Shown here: positions 1 through 8,368 of the stretch, piece after piece
Numbering within the stretch: position 1 is the first letter of the stretch
How the letters are laid out: the number at the start of each line of letters is the position of its first letter
Assembly (NCBI GenBank): GCA_964609215.1
Contig: CAZSQZ010000003.1
Coordinates: 1-64,000 of the forward strand
Direction of reading: 5' to 3'
From: JABDKJ01 sp964609215
GTDB taxonomy: Bacteria > Bacteroidota > Bacteroidia > Flavobacteriales_D > JABDKJ01
Length of the DNA: 64,000 nt
Position numbers and translations under genes: made by a program
The notes under the pieces: generated by a model
Seen by the model: the letters and a program-made list of their open reading frames with translations, nothing else
What the model was told of the DNA's origin: nothing
Database searches by the model: none

Positions 1-1362
1 TATTCCAAAAGAGGTTGCTAGTGGGAATAAAATAGATTTCTTATCAATTGAAAAGGTTCCATACTCAAAGTCATTGTATGCAACAGCTACCTCTTCTTTC
101 TTATTTATATCATAAACACCTACTCCAATTATTCCTGTAGAGAACAAAACCAAACCTTTTTGCTCAGAAATCGAAAGACTCTGAGTCAAACTTGTTCCGT
201 TCGACCATAACCCGTTACCGAGGAAGTATTTTCTACAGCCAAGACTATCGAGGTACACGATGTTACCCCCATCATTGAGAAAGTACCCAGAATCTTTATC
301 AATATTGAGTAATCTAGAGGTGTTTTCACGAATACAATAAACAGAGTCAGGAGTTCCATTGTGCCCGATATAGCCTCTCATACTTGAAATCAAACTTTCA
401 TTGCCATTTTTATCGATTTCAATTAACCTCTTGTCCCCGGTTGTAAAAATCAACTTTCCATTTGGGGAAATTACCAAAGAGTTCACAGGACAATCGTATT
501 CCACTACTTGTCGATATAGTGCACTATTGTCGTAATATGCTCGCATTAGAATATCAGTGCTTCTTGGGTCAAGGTTGTGTATTTCAATGTTCTTCTCGGC
601 CATTTTCAAACTCTCGGCTGGCTTTTCATTCAGTTTTAAATAGATACTGGAAATAATGTTGTTCCTTTTCGATATAGCCAGGTTTTTGCGTCTGCCTTCT
701 GATTCACTCTTCAAATCGGTTAATGTGGACTGAAGTTGAAAAACCAAATAGCCAGATACCATCAGGAGTATCACAAGAACAAGCATCACCGAATTTCTGA
801 TTTTCCTGAAATTTGACGTCTTCTTGAGGTCAGCTCTGATCAATTTTTCTTTTGAAGCACCAAGTATTTTAGAAGAGAACTCTGCTATAGCTGTTTTGAA
901 GCTATTATTTGACAAATCCAGTTTTTGTTTCATTCGAAAGCCCCGTAATTCGACCCATTTTGGTTCAGTTTCTATTCTGTGTATTAACTCCTGAGGCAAA
1001 CTATTTGAGATGCATTTATTTATAATAGGATCCCAGACAATACTACCTTCCGTCAATCCTATTAGAATATTATTAATAGATGAGGTGGTAAGAAAAGATT
1101 GAATTTCTTTGCCCACCCAGTTGGATTTAGCGGCAGACGGTGAAGCAAGAATTATCAAAAACTTAGAATTTTGAAGCGCATTTTCGATTTCAGAAGACAA
1201 GTCAGAACTGGCACTCAAATTGTTTTTGTCTAGAAAAACATTCATCATTTTCATTCTTAAAACAGGTTTCCCAAGCTGTTCTAACCCTTTCTGAACACTA
1301 GTTGCAATTTTTCTGTCTATTGCATTAGAATAAGATATGAATACATCAAAATGGAAATTCAT
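1..1362 (-). CDS. TIR domain - transmembrane - beta-propeller-like protein (C-terminus outside window)
   Basis: The frame is open from an ATG at 1362 to the window edge, giving 454 visible residues. Residues 1-130 read as a TIR domain: the first strand is FHFDVFISYS and the W-x3-E element is W82-VGK-E86, where E86 is the expected NAD-cleaving glutamate of TIR enzymes. A basic stretch (about 170-190) precedes one membrane helix (about 191-208). From about 250 the residues resemble propeller blades, with spaced short strands such as LVISPNGKLIFTTGDKRL. No P-loop is seen between TIR and helix. TIR plus WD40-like sensors are known in bacterial immune proteins. The role here is inferred from architecture and from the STAND gene upstream on the same strand. 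Confidence 0.82.
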   Translation of the reverse strand, partial: MNFHFDVFISYSNAIDRKIATSVQKGLEQLGKPVLRMKMMNVFLDKNNLSASSDLSSEIENALQNSKFLIILASPSAAKSNWVGKEIQSFLTTSSINNILIGLTEGSIVWDPIINKCISNSLPQELIHRIETEPKWVELRGFRMKQKLDLSNNSFKTAIAEFSSKILGASKEKLIRADLKKTSNFRKIRNSVMLVLVILLMVSGYLVFQLQSTLTDLKSESEGRRKNLAISKRNNIISSIYLKLNEKPAESLKMAEKNIEIHNLDPRSTDILMRAYYDNSALYRQVVEYDCPVNSLVISPNGKLIFTTGDKRLIEIDKNGNESLISSMRGYIGHNGTPDSVYCIRENTSRLLNIDKDSGYFLNDGGNIVYLDSLGCRKYFLGNGLWSNGTSLTQSLSISEQKGLVLFSTGIIGVGVYDINKKEEVAVAYNDFEYGTFSIDKKSILFPLATSFGI

Positions 1363-1797
1363 ATTGATAAATTATTGGAGTCCGAATGTGTTTCGCTAAG
1401 TTAAAAAAATGTATGACAACTTTTCATCCTTTTACTCAGAGAATAAGGCATAAACGAGCTTCTTTGAGGATATTCTTTATCTAAAAATTATAGAGTAAAC
1501 TAACTTTATAAAATCACACAAAACTTGACCAAGATTGAATTAATGAAAACACGTCTATATGTTTTCCAAAACAAAAGTTTTTGGGGAATGAACGCATTTC
1601 TTTGTGGCAATTGAATAAAGCAAATTGCATTATTTGTATTCAAAAATTATAAAAAAATAATTCGGATGAACTGGACTAAGTAAATGTTCTTTTAAATCTT
1701 ATTTTAAAAAAATCTGTTTTTGATTTATTATTCTAATTAAAAAAAAGTTTTCAATAACTTTCTAATTCATTGATCACTGACATATAAGAACAAATTT
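1363..1797. other. AT-rich intergenic stretch between two immune-type genes
   Basis: These 435 bases hold no credible reading frame on either strand. They are strikingly AT-rich, with A and T runs around 1640-1760. I see no tRNA-like fold, no clear terminator and no convincing TTG/TAnnTTTG promoter pair. The leftward TIR gene starts at its left end and the leftward STAND gene stops at its right end, so this is the leader of the TIR gene if that gene has its own promoter. Confidence 0.6.
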
Positions 1798-4700
1798 TCA
1801 TTCACTATTTAAACCCATCTGATTATTCGTGTTTTCAAATTCTTTAGCTACTTCTTCTTGCCGAGCTTTATAGAACTTTGCCTTTTGAGGATTCGATCGA
1901 GTCATCTCAAACGCGAGAATCTCAAGCGCGTGCATATATTCTTTAGACCATAAATTCGGCCTACTTTTATAAAGCGATTCAATACTCTGTAAAGACTCAG
2001 AAACATACCTTCCAATTTGATTCTTAAATGTTGATTTAGTGTCATCCATGTGCTGGTAAAGAACTTGACTGAGTATGCGAATTGACTTCCAGTCCTTCAT
2101 CTCAGATGAAGGCTGCAATTTAAGTTCATTTTGTACGGTTTCATGCAATTCCTCGGCTAGGCCCAGTAAGCCCCATTCAACATATGTCATTGCGAGTGGG
2201 ATGGCACATGTGGCTTGAATCAATTTACCTCCATGAATGCTACGTGATACTGCCTCGTTAGCACAGATATAGGCTTCTTTTAAATAATTGTTACCCTCAA
2301 TATCAGCTTCATCCTGAGTCCTGATTTGACCAATATGATGCAGTATTTGACAATATTCAAGTAGGTGGTGCTTTCGATTACTCTCTATCAGCACTCTTGA
2401 CTGGACAAGCGCTTCTTGACATACAAAAAGTGCTTCAGAAGGAATCCCTAATATCATATACGCGCTACTCAATGAAAATCTCGAGCGCACATATAATTTC
2501 CTGATTACTTCATTATTTTCTACTAGTAATGGATTTAAAACACCTCCTGCCTTCGCCAGAAGCCCAATTGCTTTCTGGATTGAGTCTTTGTCCTCTAAAA
2601 AAATATCTGGTCTAATCGGCTCACTCTCCGGGTCTAAGTCGTAGTCATTGAGTTGGTTCAGATTGTTAGCTGCGCTAGCCTTTCCTTTGATCATAAACGA
2701 GTCGGCCAAATCGACTAGTGATTCTGCGTATTCCTTTTTACAACCACCTTCTTTCAGATATCTTGATTCTCTAATTAGAACCAAGTTATTCTGAGCAGAT
2801 ATCGCCTTGTCTAGTTCTCCAATTTTCTTATAATTATTTCCTAAATCACTTATTAGTTTTGGAAGTCTTCCCGCATTCTTGTTCCCTGCCTCTTTTGGGT
2901 ACTGCACAATAGCACGCACCTCTAATCTGAGTGTTCTAATGTTTCCATTAATATCACTAATTGAGCTATACAGATAACTTAGCCATTCTAGATTTTTCAA
3001 GTAATCCAAGAAATTCCCTGAAGGCAAAGTGTCTGCAACGCTTCCAAAGCTCTCCAATCTTGTTTCTCTTACCCTTATTTCCTCTTTTCGGAACGAAAGT
3101 GTATCTGCCTTTGAATATTCAGAAATCTTAATTGAAAGAATGTTCAAAGCTAAAATGTAATCATCGAACCAATCATCCTGTGATATCTTATATAACTCTT
3201 TTATGGAAAGAACACCCTTGGAAAGTAATTTGTGAACTCTGTCACCAAATTTATTTTTAACATTAGTAATGTGATCACCAAGCTTTTTATTCTCTTTAAA
3301 TAGGGAACTCCATTGATTTGGGTTCAATGGATAGAGTTTGGCGAGACGATTTGTTGCTTCAGTCTGTAGCTCACTAGCCTTTTCGAATAGACCTAAGGGA
3401 ATATATAGATTACTAAGATTAGTCAAAGCCTGAATATGGCTTCGCTCACTGTTTTTAAGGCCCATCATAATCATCTTCTTGGATGAGTTAAGCCCCTTTT
3501 TCAGATAGAATAGGGCCATTTGTGAATTTTCACTCTTCAAATAGTTGGCACCTAGATTATTCACTATATGGTAATACCTATATAAATTTTCAGGTTTGTT
3601 TTCCTGCAGTACAGGAGTCAAATTGTCTAATGCGTCCTTGTATAGTTCAATTGCTTTCAAAAATTGGGTCTTCTTTCCATATGCATTAGCAAGAGCAGAA
3701 GTGGCGTCAATATATTTCCCAATGAATTCGCCTTTATTTTCCTTAAAGAAAGGGGTTAGCTCGGCAAGTGCCTCAGTTTGGAGCTCTATCGCTTTATCCA
3801 AAGTCTCTTCTTTTCGTTGATAAGAAACTGCCAAATTGTGCAGGGAAACAACCCTTTTGTGTATCCAATTATTAGGGTCCTTGTCGAATAGAATTTTAAC
3901 ATAATCCAGGGCTTCATGTTGAATTAGAATTGCCTCCGATAGTCTGTCAATCTCTCTTAAATCTGTTCCTAATTGTTCAAGAGTATCAATGTATATTTGT
4001 TGGGAAGAGACATTATCATCTAACAATTGTCGATTCATTATGTCCTTCGTTTTTAAACCGAGAGAAACAACTTTTTCCAATCTGTTTGCACCGTTGTAAA
4101 GTGACCGTAGTGAGTCAATGTTTCTAATTTCTTCTAAGTAATTAGTTTTCGATGCGCCTTCTTCGCATTTATCAAATAGTGCTAAGAGCTTCTCGCGACA
4201 TTCAATTTCTTTATCTGTTTCACCTTCTTTCGAATATTCAGTAGCTAAAGAACCCAATCCCTTAATATAAAGCATGGAGAATGAGCTAAAATCTAAATCC
4301 GTTAGAATTTCCTCTATTCTAACAATAGTTTCTAAGTCTTTTTTGGAATCTCTTTCATTTCGAGCGCACCATCGAAGTACAGCTATCGATATTTCCCTGG
4401 TGAGCGCTTCCCATTCAGATCTATTGTTCTCAAATAGCCTGATCAGATCATGGGCTCTATCGAATGCAAAATGCAACTTGTCATTTTCTTCAAAGTGTGA
4501 TTCATCATTTTCATAGACAACATACATATATAGACTCTTAAAGTAGAAGTCAGCCCACAGAGATGGACTATCTAAATACTTGGTCCGAATCATACCCAAA
4601 TTAGAGCGAATTAGACTAATAGCAACATTTTTTTTATCTCTTGAATGGCAAATTGAAGCGAAGTTTATTCTGGCCTTTGCATAGTCGAAAGTATATTCGT

Positions 4701-7452
4701 TTGGAGATTGATCATAGAGCTCACGAATCGTTTCAATTGCTGTAGCCATGTATTTATAAGCCTCATTGGATTCATCCATTGTAGAATACGTAAGCGCAAC
4801 ACCGGATAGGGCGAGGTAAAGTTCGTACGAAGACTGTGGTTGTGGCCTAATACTGTTTTCGTCTCTTCGTAACTCAAGAACCTCCAATCGTAGTTTCAAT
4901 GACTCCTCCAATCTTCCTATTTGATTATACGAATTTGCCAAATTCATCAAACTGTTCGATACTTGTAGCTTCATTGAAGGGCCTTTCATCTCAACTAAAG
5001 CTTGGCCAAACGCCATTGCATCTTGTTCATACTGAATCGCATCTTTAGTTCTACCTAATGCCTTTAGATTTAGTGCTAGCTCAGTACATGCTCTTTTATT
5101 AATTTCTATTCCAAGTGGGCTCGAGATTTCTTTAAATGGCTGTGTCATAGCATGAGCGAGATTTGAATTTAGAAGGCCTTCTTCAAACCTTAGAGATTCT
5201 CGGCAAAAGGAACTCCGATTAAGAAGGTGTTCAGTAAATTCACGAATCGTGTCAGCGTTGCACTTAAAAATGACGGAACTCAAGAGGTAAGAATACAGTT
5301 CAGTATCATTGAATCTCAGATGAAATGACACGAAGGCAGCAGATAGGACCTCAATCCAGCGATTTCTTTTGGTTACATTCTGATGATCCTTTATTAAAAG
5401 TAAAAGAACCAGATGTATAAAGTCTTTAGTTGCAGTTTGGGTACGTCCAAGATTATCTAGTGCTCTTGTTATTTCTCTACTAGAAAGAACAATAGTTCTT
5501 TGTCCGCGATGAAGTTTCGTTTGAGTTAAAGAACGAATGTCTCGAAAGAATCTAGACCAAATAATCAAAGGGAGCTCATTTACTTCTCTCAAATGAGGAT
5601 TTACCCCTTGTATCTGATTCGTTAGTCTTTCATCAATCGAGAAAATACGAATCAGTTCATTTTCGCTTAACCCTTCAGGAATAGATCTTAAGAATGCTAA
5701 CGTATAGAGTACAAGAAATTTGTCATGAAACCGGTATTTAGTAAGTCCTATCAAATAGCTCTTCGTAAATTCCTGAACTGATTTTGGAAAGGAAAGTTCT
5801 TCTGAGTCAAACATCTGCTCAACCGATTTTAAGCTTGTCAAATGACTCAACCTTTGAGCAGCTAACTGAATATAAAGTGGTGACCCCAGTTTATTGAGAA
5901 CCGCTGTAACCGCATTGAGTTGATCCCGTTGAAGACAGCGACTCTCTCTTGATAGGAGTTGTTCTAGTAGCTCTGAACATTCCTTAAACTGCTCAATTTC
6001 TACTGAATCAAACTTGCGACTTCGAAGATTAGTGAAAGTCCTTGAATCTTCTTGATGTTGAGAGTCGCTTAGAACAGATAAAACAATTTTTAGATTAGTT
6101 GGCAGCTGTTGAGGTAACCATAAAAACTGTTCCTCAATCATTAAGTTTTCAAGCCCATCAATTAGAATTGATGTTTTCTCATCTATTTCTGACAACGTCT
6201 CATGAACTTGAGTCGCGAACTTCTTTTCCTTATCAGTGCTATTTTGATCCAATTCAAATCGAACACACTCTTCTTCATTTTGACTCCCAAATGAGATATC
6301 CAGTGCCTCGAAAACAAATCTCCAAACTCCTTCTATCGTCCAAGTACTCTCTGAAGCGCCAACAAAACAATACGCCACTTTTTCACCTTTGCTTTGTTGT
6401 TCGGCTATTAAATGGCTCATCAATGCAGATTTACCTGAGCCCGATGGACCACTCAAGATTAATGGGACCTTGCTTGATCCTTTTAAATACGCTCTTATCT
6501 TCTCTGTTTCCCTTTTTCGGCCTAAAAATGATTCGGACAAATTTGATAAATGGAATTGCTGGCTATTGACCTCAGAACTTACATTAGTATGTTGTTCAAG
6601 TTCTTGAATCTGAAAGTTGATTTGTTCCTCTAGTCTTGGACGGATAGATTTTATAAAGTACTTGAAAGAATCGATTCTTGAACTTAGGGTTTTGTCAAAC
6701 TGCAGATCAACTTCATGGATTGATTTGGAATTTGAATAATTTCTAACCTTAATCTTGAGTTCTTCTGTTTCAGATTGGTCTAAGTTAGCATTAATATGAT
6801 TTGATATTCGATTCGAGTTTTTGAAATTTCGCAAATAGGCGAAGAATCCTTCATTATTTAGCCCATAGTCAATCCGCCTTCTGATTTCCATCTCTGTTGC
6901 TGACAAAGAGAATTGCTCTATAATACTGTTCTCAGCTAAACCTTTTTGTACAACCTCTCTAGCTGCCTTTTTAAAAAGTCGTAGCAAGGTTAAGTCATTC
7001 TCGACTAGTGTTTTTGAATCGGTCTCCAATTCAACTACCTCTTTTCGAATAAATGATGACGGTAGCTGGTTTTCATCTAAAATATACTCTCCTTGTACTA
7101 TAGCTAGATCGTCAGAGTCCATTTCATTTTTTAGAAGCTCCATTGTGGCTATTTCGATTCTTTTTGGCAATGGAACCCATCCATATCTATTTCCAACTAG
7201 TGCAATGAAATTAGGTCCAGGTGACTTCAAGCACTCATCGACCTCATTTAGACAAATATCAATAGTACTATGGCTTTTAAAAGCAAGTTCAGTTACTCCC
7301 CATCTCAGGTCAACAGCGCGAAAGGAGTATCCCTTTGTTGCGCAGAACTCTTCAATATGTGGGAATAAAGAAGATTTCAATAACTCCCTTTCTACTTCGA
7401 AATCTTCAAAAGTTGACGAAACAAACATGCGAAATGTCTTCGTGTGTGTCAT
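1798..7452 (-). CDS. DUF4062 - STAND P-loop ATPase - TPR protein (nephrocystin-3-like architecture)
   Basis: This is an 1884-residue protein. Residues about 5-95 match DUF4062, with FRMFVSSTFEDF and VDLRWGVTE typical of the N-termini of nephrocystin-3 and TEP1. A STAND-type ATPase follows: Walker A GPSGSGKS at 335-342 and Walker B-like ILIDGLEN at 429-436. From about residue 785 to 1850 the chain is helical TPR repeats with a period near 46 residues, linked by N-P-x-x-W/Y elements. No membrane segment is obvious. Proteins with an N-terminal effector, a STAND ATPase and a TPR sensor include the bacterial Avs antiphage NLR-like proteins. Here the effector slot holds DUF4062, whose activity I do not know. 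Anti-phage function is an inference. The neighbouring TIR gene supports a defence context. Confidence 0.85.
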   Translation of the reverse strand: MTHTKTFRMFVSSTFEDFEVERELLKSSLFPHIEEFCATKGYSFRAVDLRWGVTELAFKSHSTIDICLNEVDECLKSPGPNFIALVGNRYGWVPLPKRIEIATMELLKNEMDSDDLAIVQGEYILDENQLPSSFIRKEVVELETDSKTLVENDLTLLRLFKKAAREVVQKGLAENSIIEQFSLSATEMEIRRRIDYGLNNEGFFAYLRNFKNSNRISNHINANLDQSETEELKIKVRNYSNSKSIHEVDLQFDKTLSSRIDSFKYFIKSIRPRLEEQINFQIQELEQHTNVSSEVNSQQFHLSNLSESFLGRKRETEKIRAYLKGSSKVPLILSGPSGSGKSALMSHLIAEQQSKGEKVAYCFVGASESTWTIEGVWRFVFEALDISFGSQNEEECVRFELDQNSTDKEKKFATQVHETLSEIDEKTSILIDGLENLMIEEQFLWLPQQLPTNLKIVLSVLSDSQHQEDSRTFTNLRSRKFDSVEIEQFKECSELLEQLLSRESRCLQRDQLNAVTAVLNKLGSPLYIQLAAQRLSHLTSLKSVEQMFDSEELSFPKSVQEFTKSYLIGLTKYRFHDKFLVLYTLAFLRSIPEGLSENELIRIFSIDERLTNQIQGVNPHLREVNELPLIIWSRFFRDIRSLTQTKLHRGQRTIVLSSREITRALDNLGRTQTATKDFIHLVLLLLIKDHQNVTKRNRWIEVLSAAFVSFHLRFNDTELYSYLLSSVIFKCNADTIREFTEHLLNRSSFCRESLRFEEGLLNSNLAHAMTQPFKEISSPLGIEINKRACTELALNLKALGRTKDAIQYEQDAMAFGQALVEMKGPSMKLQVSNSLMNLANSYNQIGRLEESLKLRLEVLELRRDENSIRPQPQSSYELYLALSGVALTYSTMDESNEAYKYMATAIETIRELYDQSPNEYTFDYAKARINFASICHSRDKKNVAISLIRSNLGMIRTKYLDSPSLWADFYFKSLYMYVVYENDESHFEENDKLHFAFDRAHDLIRLFENNRSEWEALTREISIAVLRWCARNERDSKKDLETIVRIEEILTDLDFSSFSMLYIKGLGSLATEYSKEGETDKEIECREKLLALFDKCEEGASKTNYLEEIRNIDSLRSLYNGANRLEKVVSLGLKTKDIMNRQLLDDNVSSQQIYIDTLEQLGTDLREIDRLSEAILIQHEALDYVKILFDKDPNNWIHKRVVSLHNLAVSYQRKEETLDKAIELQTEALAELTPFFKENKGEFIGKYIDATSALANAYGKKTQFLKAIELYKDALDNLTPVLQENKPENLYRYYHIVNNLGANYLKSENSQMALFYLKKGLNSSKKMIMMGLKNSERSHIQALTNLSNLYIPLGLFEKASELQTEATNRLAKLYPLNPNQWSSLFKENKKLGDHITNVKNKFGDRVHKLLSKGVLSIKELYKISQDDWFDDYILALNILSIKISEYSKADTLSFRKEEIRVRETRLESFGSVADTLPSGNFLDYLKNLEWLSYLYSSISDINGNIRTLRLEVRAIVQYPKEAGNKNAGRLPKLISDLGNNYKKIGELDKAISAQNNLVLIRESRYLKEGGCKKEYAESLVDLADSFMIKGKASAANNLNQLNDYDLDPESEPIRPDIFLEDKDSIQKAIGLLAKAGGVLNPLLVENNEVIRKLYVRSRFSLSSAYMILGIPSEALFVCQEALVQSRVLIESNRKHHLLEYCQILHHIGQIRTQDEADIEGNNYLKEAYICANEAVSRSIHGGKLIQATCAIPLAMTYVEWGLLGLAEELHETVQNELKLQPSSEMKDWKSIRILSQVLYQHMDDTKSTFKNQIGRYVSESLQSIESLYKSRPNLWSKEYMHALEILAFEMTRSNPQKAKFYKARQEEVAKEFENTNNQMGLNSE

Positions 7453-7487
7453 ATCTAATGAAGGTAAGTATTAGTCCCAGAACAATG

Positions 7488-7515
7488 AAAAAGTATAACT
7501 GATTTGTTTAGACAA
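7488..7515 (-). promoter_or_regulatory. candidate Bacteroidota promoter for the STAND gene
   Basis: On the minus strand a TTG (7515-7513) is followed after 17 bases by TACTTTTT (7495-7488). This is close to the Bacteroidota sigma-A pattern TTG-N18/19-TAnnTTTG. It lies 36 bases before the STAND start. The last base of the -7 box is off consensus. Confidence 0.35.
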
Positions 7516-7810
7516 TTTAGCAATAATTACTGGCTATATCTTTACTAAATATTTGGGTAACTTAAATCAACAATTTACTAGTAGAGTGCTAAGCAATTAA
7601 ACTCAAAAATTCCATTTCAATAAATCAACAATCTATATTTTAGCACAAGTGAGGCTCTGATTAGAGTGACTTTAAGTAGGTCATCGATCACCTTCAGTAT
7701 ACGCTATATATGGTGATCTCATCTTGCAGCGGTCTCGAATACTCACGCTGGCCAGTTCAGGAGGAGATGTGACTAGTGAAAGTTGGTGTCTTGTCCTTCT
7801 TGATGTACTG

Positions 7811-7839
7811 TTTCGTCCCGATTTCACATCGGGATGAAA
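7811..7839. repeat. 12-bp stem palindrome
   Basis: TTTCGTCCCGAT (7811-7822) pairs with ATCGGGATGAAA (7828-7839) around a five-base loop. All 12 positions pair, counting one G-T. No T run follows, so it does not look like an intrinsic terminator. Confidence 0.75.
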
Positions 7840-7862
7840 GTATAAACACGCTGCGAACGCAG

Positions 7863-7921
7863 CATAGAAAATTGCTGAACAGCCTTAATGTATTTATTAA
7901 GGCAAAGGCAATTTTCGTATG
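7863..7921. repeat. nested double hairpin
   Basis: An outer stem GAAAATTGC (7867-7875) / GCAATTTTC (7908-7916) encloses an inner perfect stem GCCTTAAT (7882-7889) / ATTAAGGC (7896-7903). CATA/TATG extends the outer stem by four pairs past one bulged base. A short GCTGCG/CGCAGC palindrome (7850-7863) abuts it. The nested form suggests a folded single strand (RNA, or ssDNA of a mobile element) rather than an operator. Confidence 0.75.
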
Positions 7922-8083
7922 CAAGTGAGCAACCAACTAAAATTTTTGTGTGCAGGCCAAAAAGAAAAAATTCTTAAAACGCGCAGGCGAGGCGTTGGCA
8001 TTTGTGCAGAAATTTTTTGTTATTCAAAACAAAAAGATTTTTGAAACAAATAGCCCAAGCAAGCGGCTATTTAATATAACGTC

Positions 8084-8286
8084 TAATTATAGGACAAGGC
8101 CATTCACATGAATCATTCTTAGAAGCTCTGCTTTTTTATAAACGTTCCGTGTTGGGCGAACAGAAATATTCAACTTTACGACAAAACGATAAGCCCAACT
8201 TAACATAATGACATTATAGGAAAAGGAATTCGCGCACAGGCTCAGAAACAGCTTTGCTGTTGAATGTGTATTTTGTCCTATAATTA
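8084..8286. repeat. 13-bp inverted repeats bounding about 200 bp
   Basis: TAATTATAGGACA at 8084-8096 is the exact reverse complement of TGTCCTATAATTA at 8274-8286. The left copy and its right flank also recur directly and imperfectly at 8213-8235 (ATTATAGGA-x-AAGG-xx-ATTC). The unit could be a MITE-like element or two related attachment sites. Confidence 0.6.
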
Positions 8287-8300
8287 ATATTATGTTAAGT
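8198..8300. repeat. attC-like imperfect palindrome, 103 bp
   Basis: The outer arms ACTTAACATAAT (8198-8209) and ATTATGTTAAGT (8289-8300) are perfect complements. They contain ACTTAAC and GTTAAGT, which fit the integron core-site consensus RYYYAAC/GTTRRRY. Inside lie second arms ATTATAGGA (8213-8221) / TCCTATAAT (8276-8284), separated from the outer arms by unpaired GAC and TAAT. A central AACAGC/GCTGTT hairpin (8247-8261) caps it. Length and order of arms suit an attC site, but the inner arms are longer than usual and no integrase is in view. A GTTGGGC/GCCCAAC pair (8151-8157, 8193-8199) lies just to the left. Confidence 0.4.
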
Positions 8301-8368
8301 AAGATTAGTCAGAACCTAACCATCATTCCCCACAACCAATCCAACATCTTTCCTTATTTTAGCCATTC

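Larger units (their letters stand above)
7453..8368. other. gene-free, palindrome-rich boundary region
   Basis: These 916 bases carry no supported gene. From about 7680 the composition is less AT-rich than around it, and the stretch is crowded with inverted repeats: 7811-7839, 7850-7863, 7863-7921, GCCAA/TTGGC near 7957 and 7995, and the elements at 8084-8300. No tyrosine recombinase, transposase or terminal duplication is visible. It may be a decayed mobile element, a MITE-like or REP-like repeat family, or cassette attachment sites. It separates the immune-type genes from ordinary chromosome on its right. Confidence 0.6.

Noticed and set aside
462..656. Short plus-strand frame within the TIR gene
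   Set aside because: It lies opposite the continuous TIR-protein frame; its sequence is not protein-like.
6099..6569. 156-codon open frame antisense to the ATPase part of the STAND gene
   Set aside because: It mirrors the Walker A region, has no recognisable domain and no start signal.
7680..8310. Palindromes considered as intrinsic terminators or a tRNA-like gene
   Set aside because: None of the stems is followed by a T run, no gene ends nearby, and no cloverleaf with a CCA-type acceptor could be drawn.
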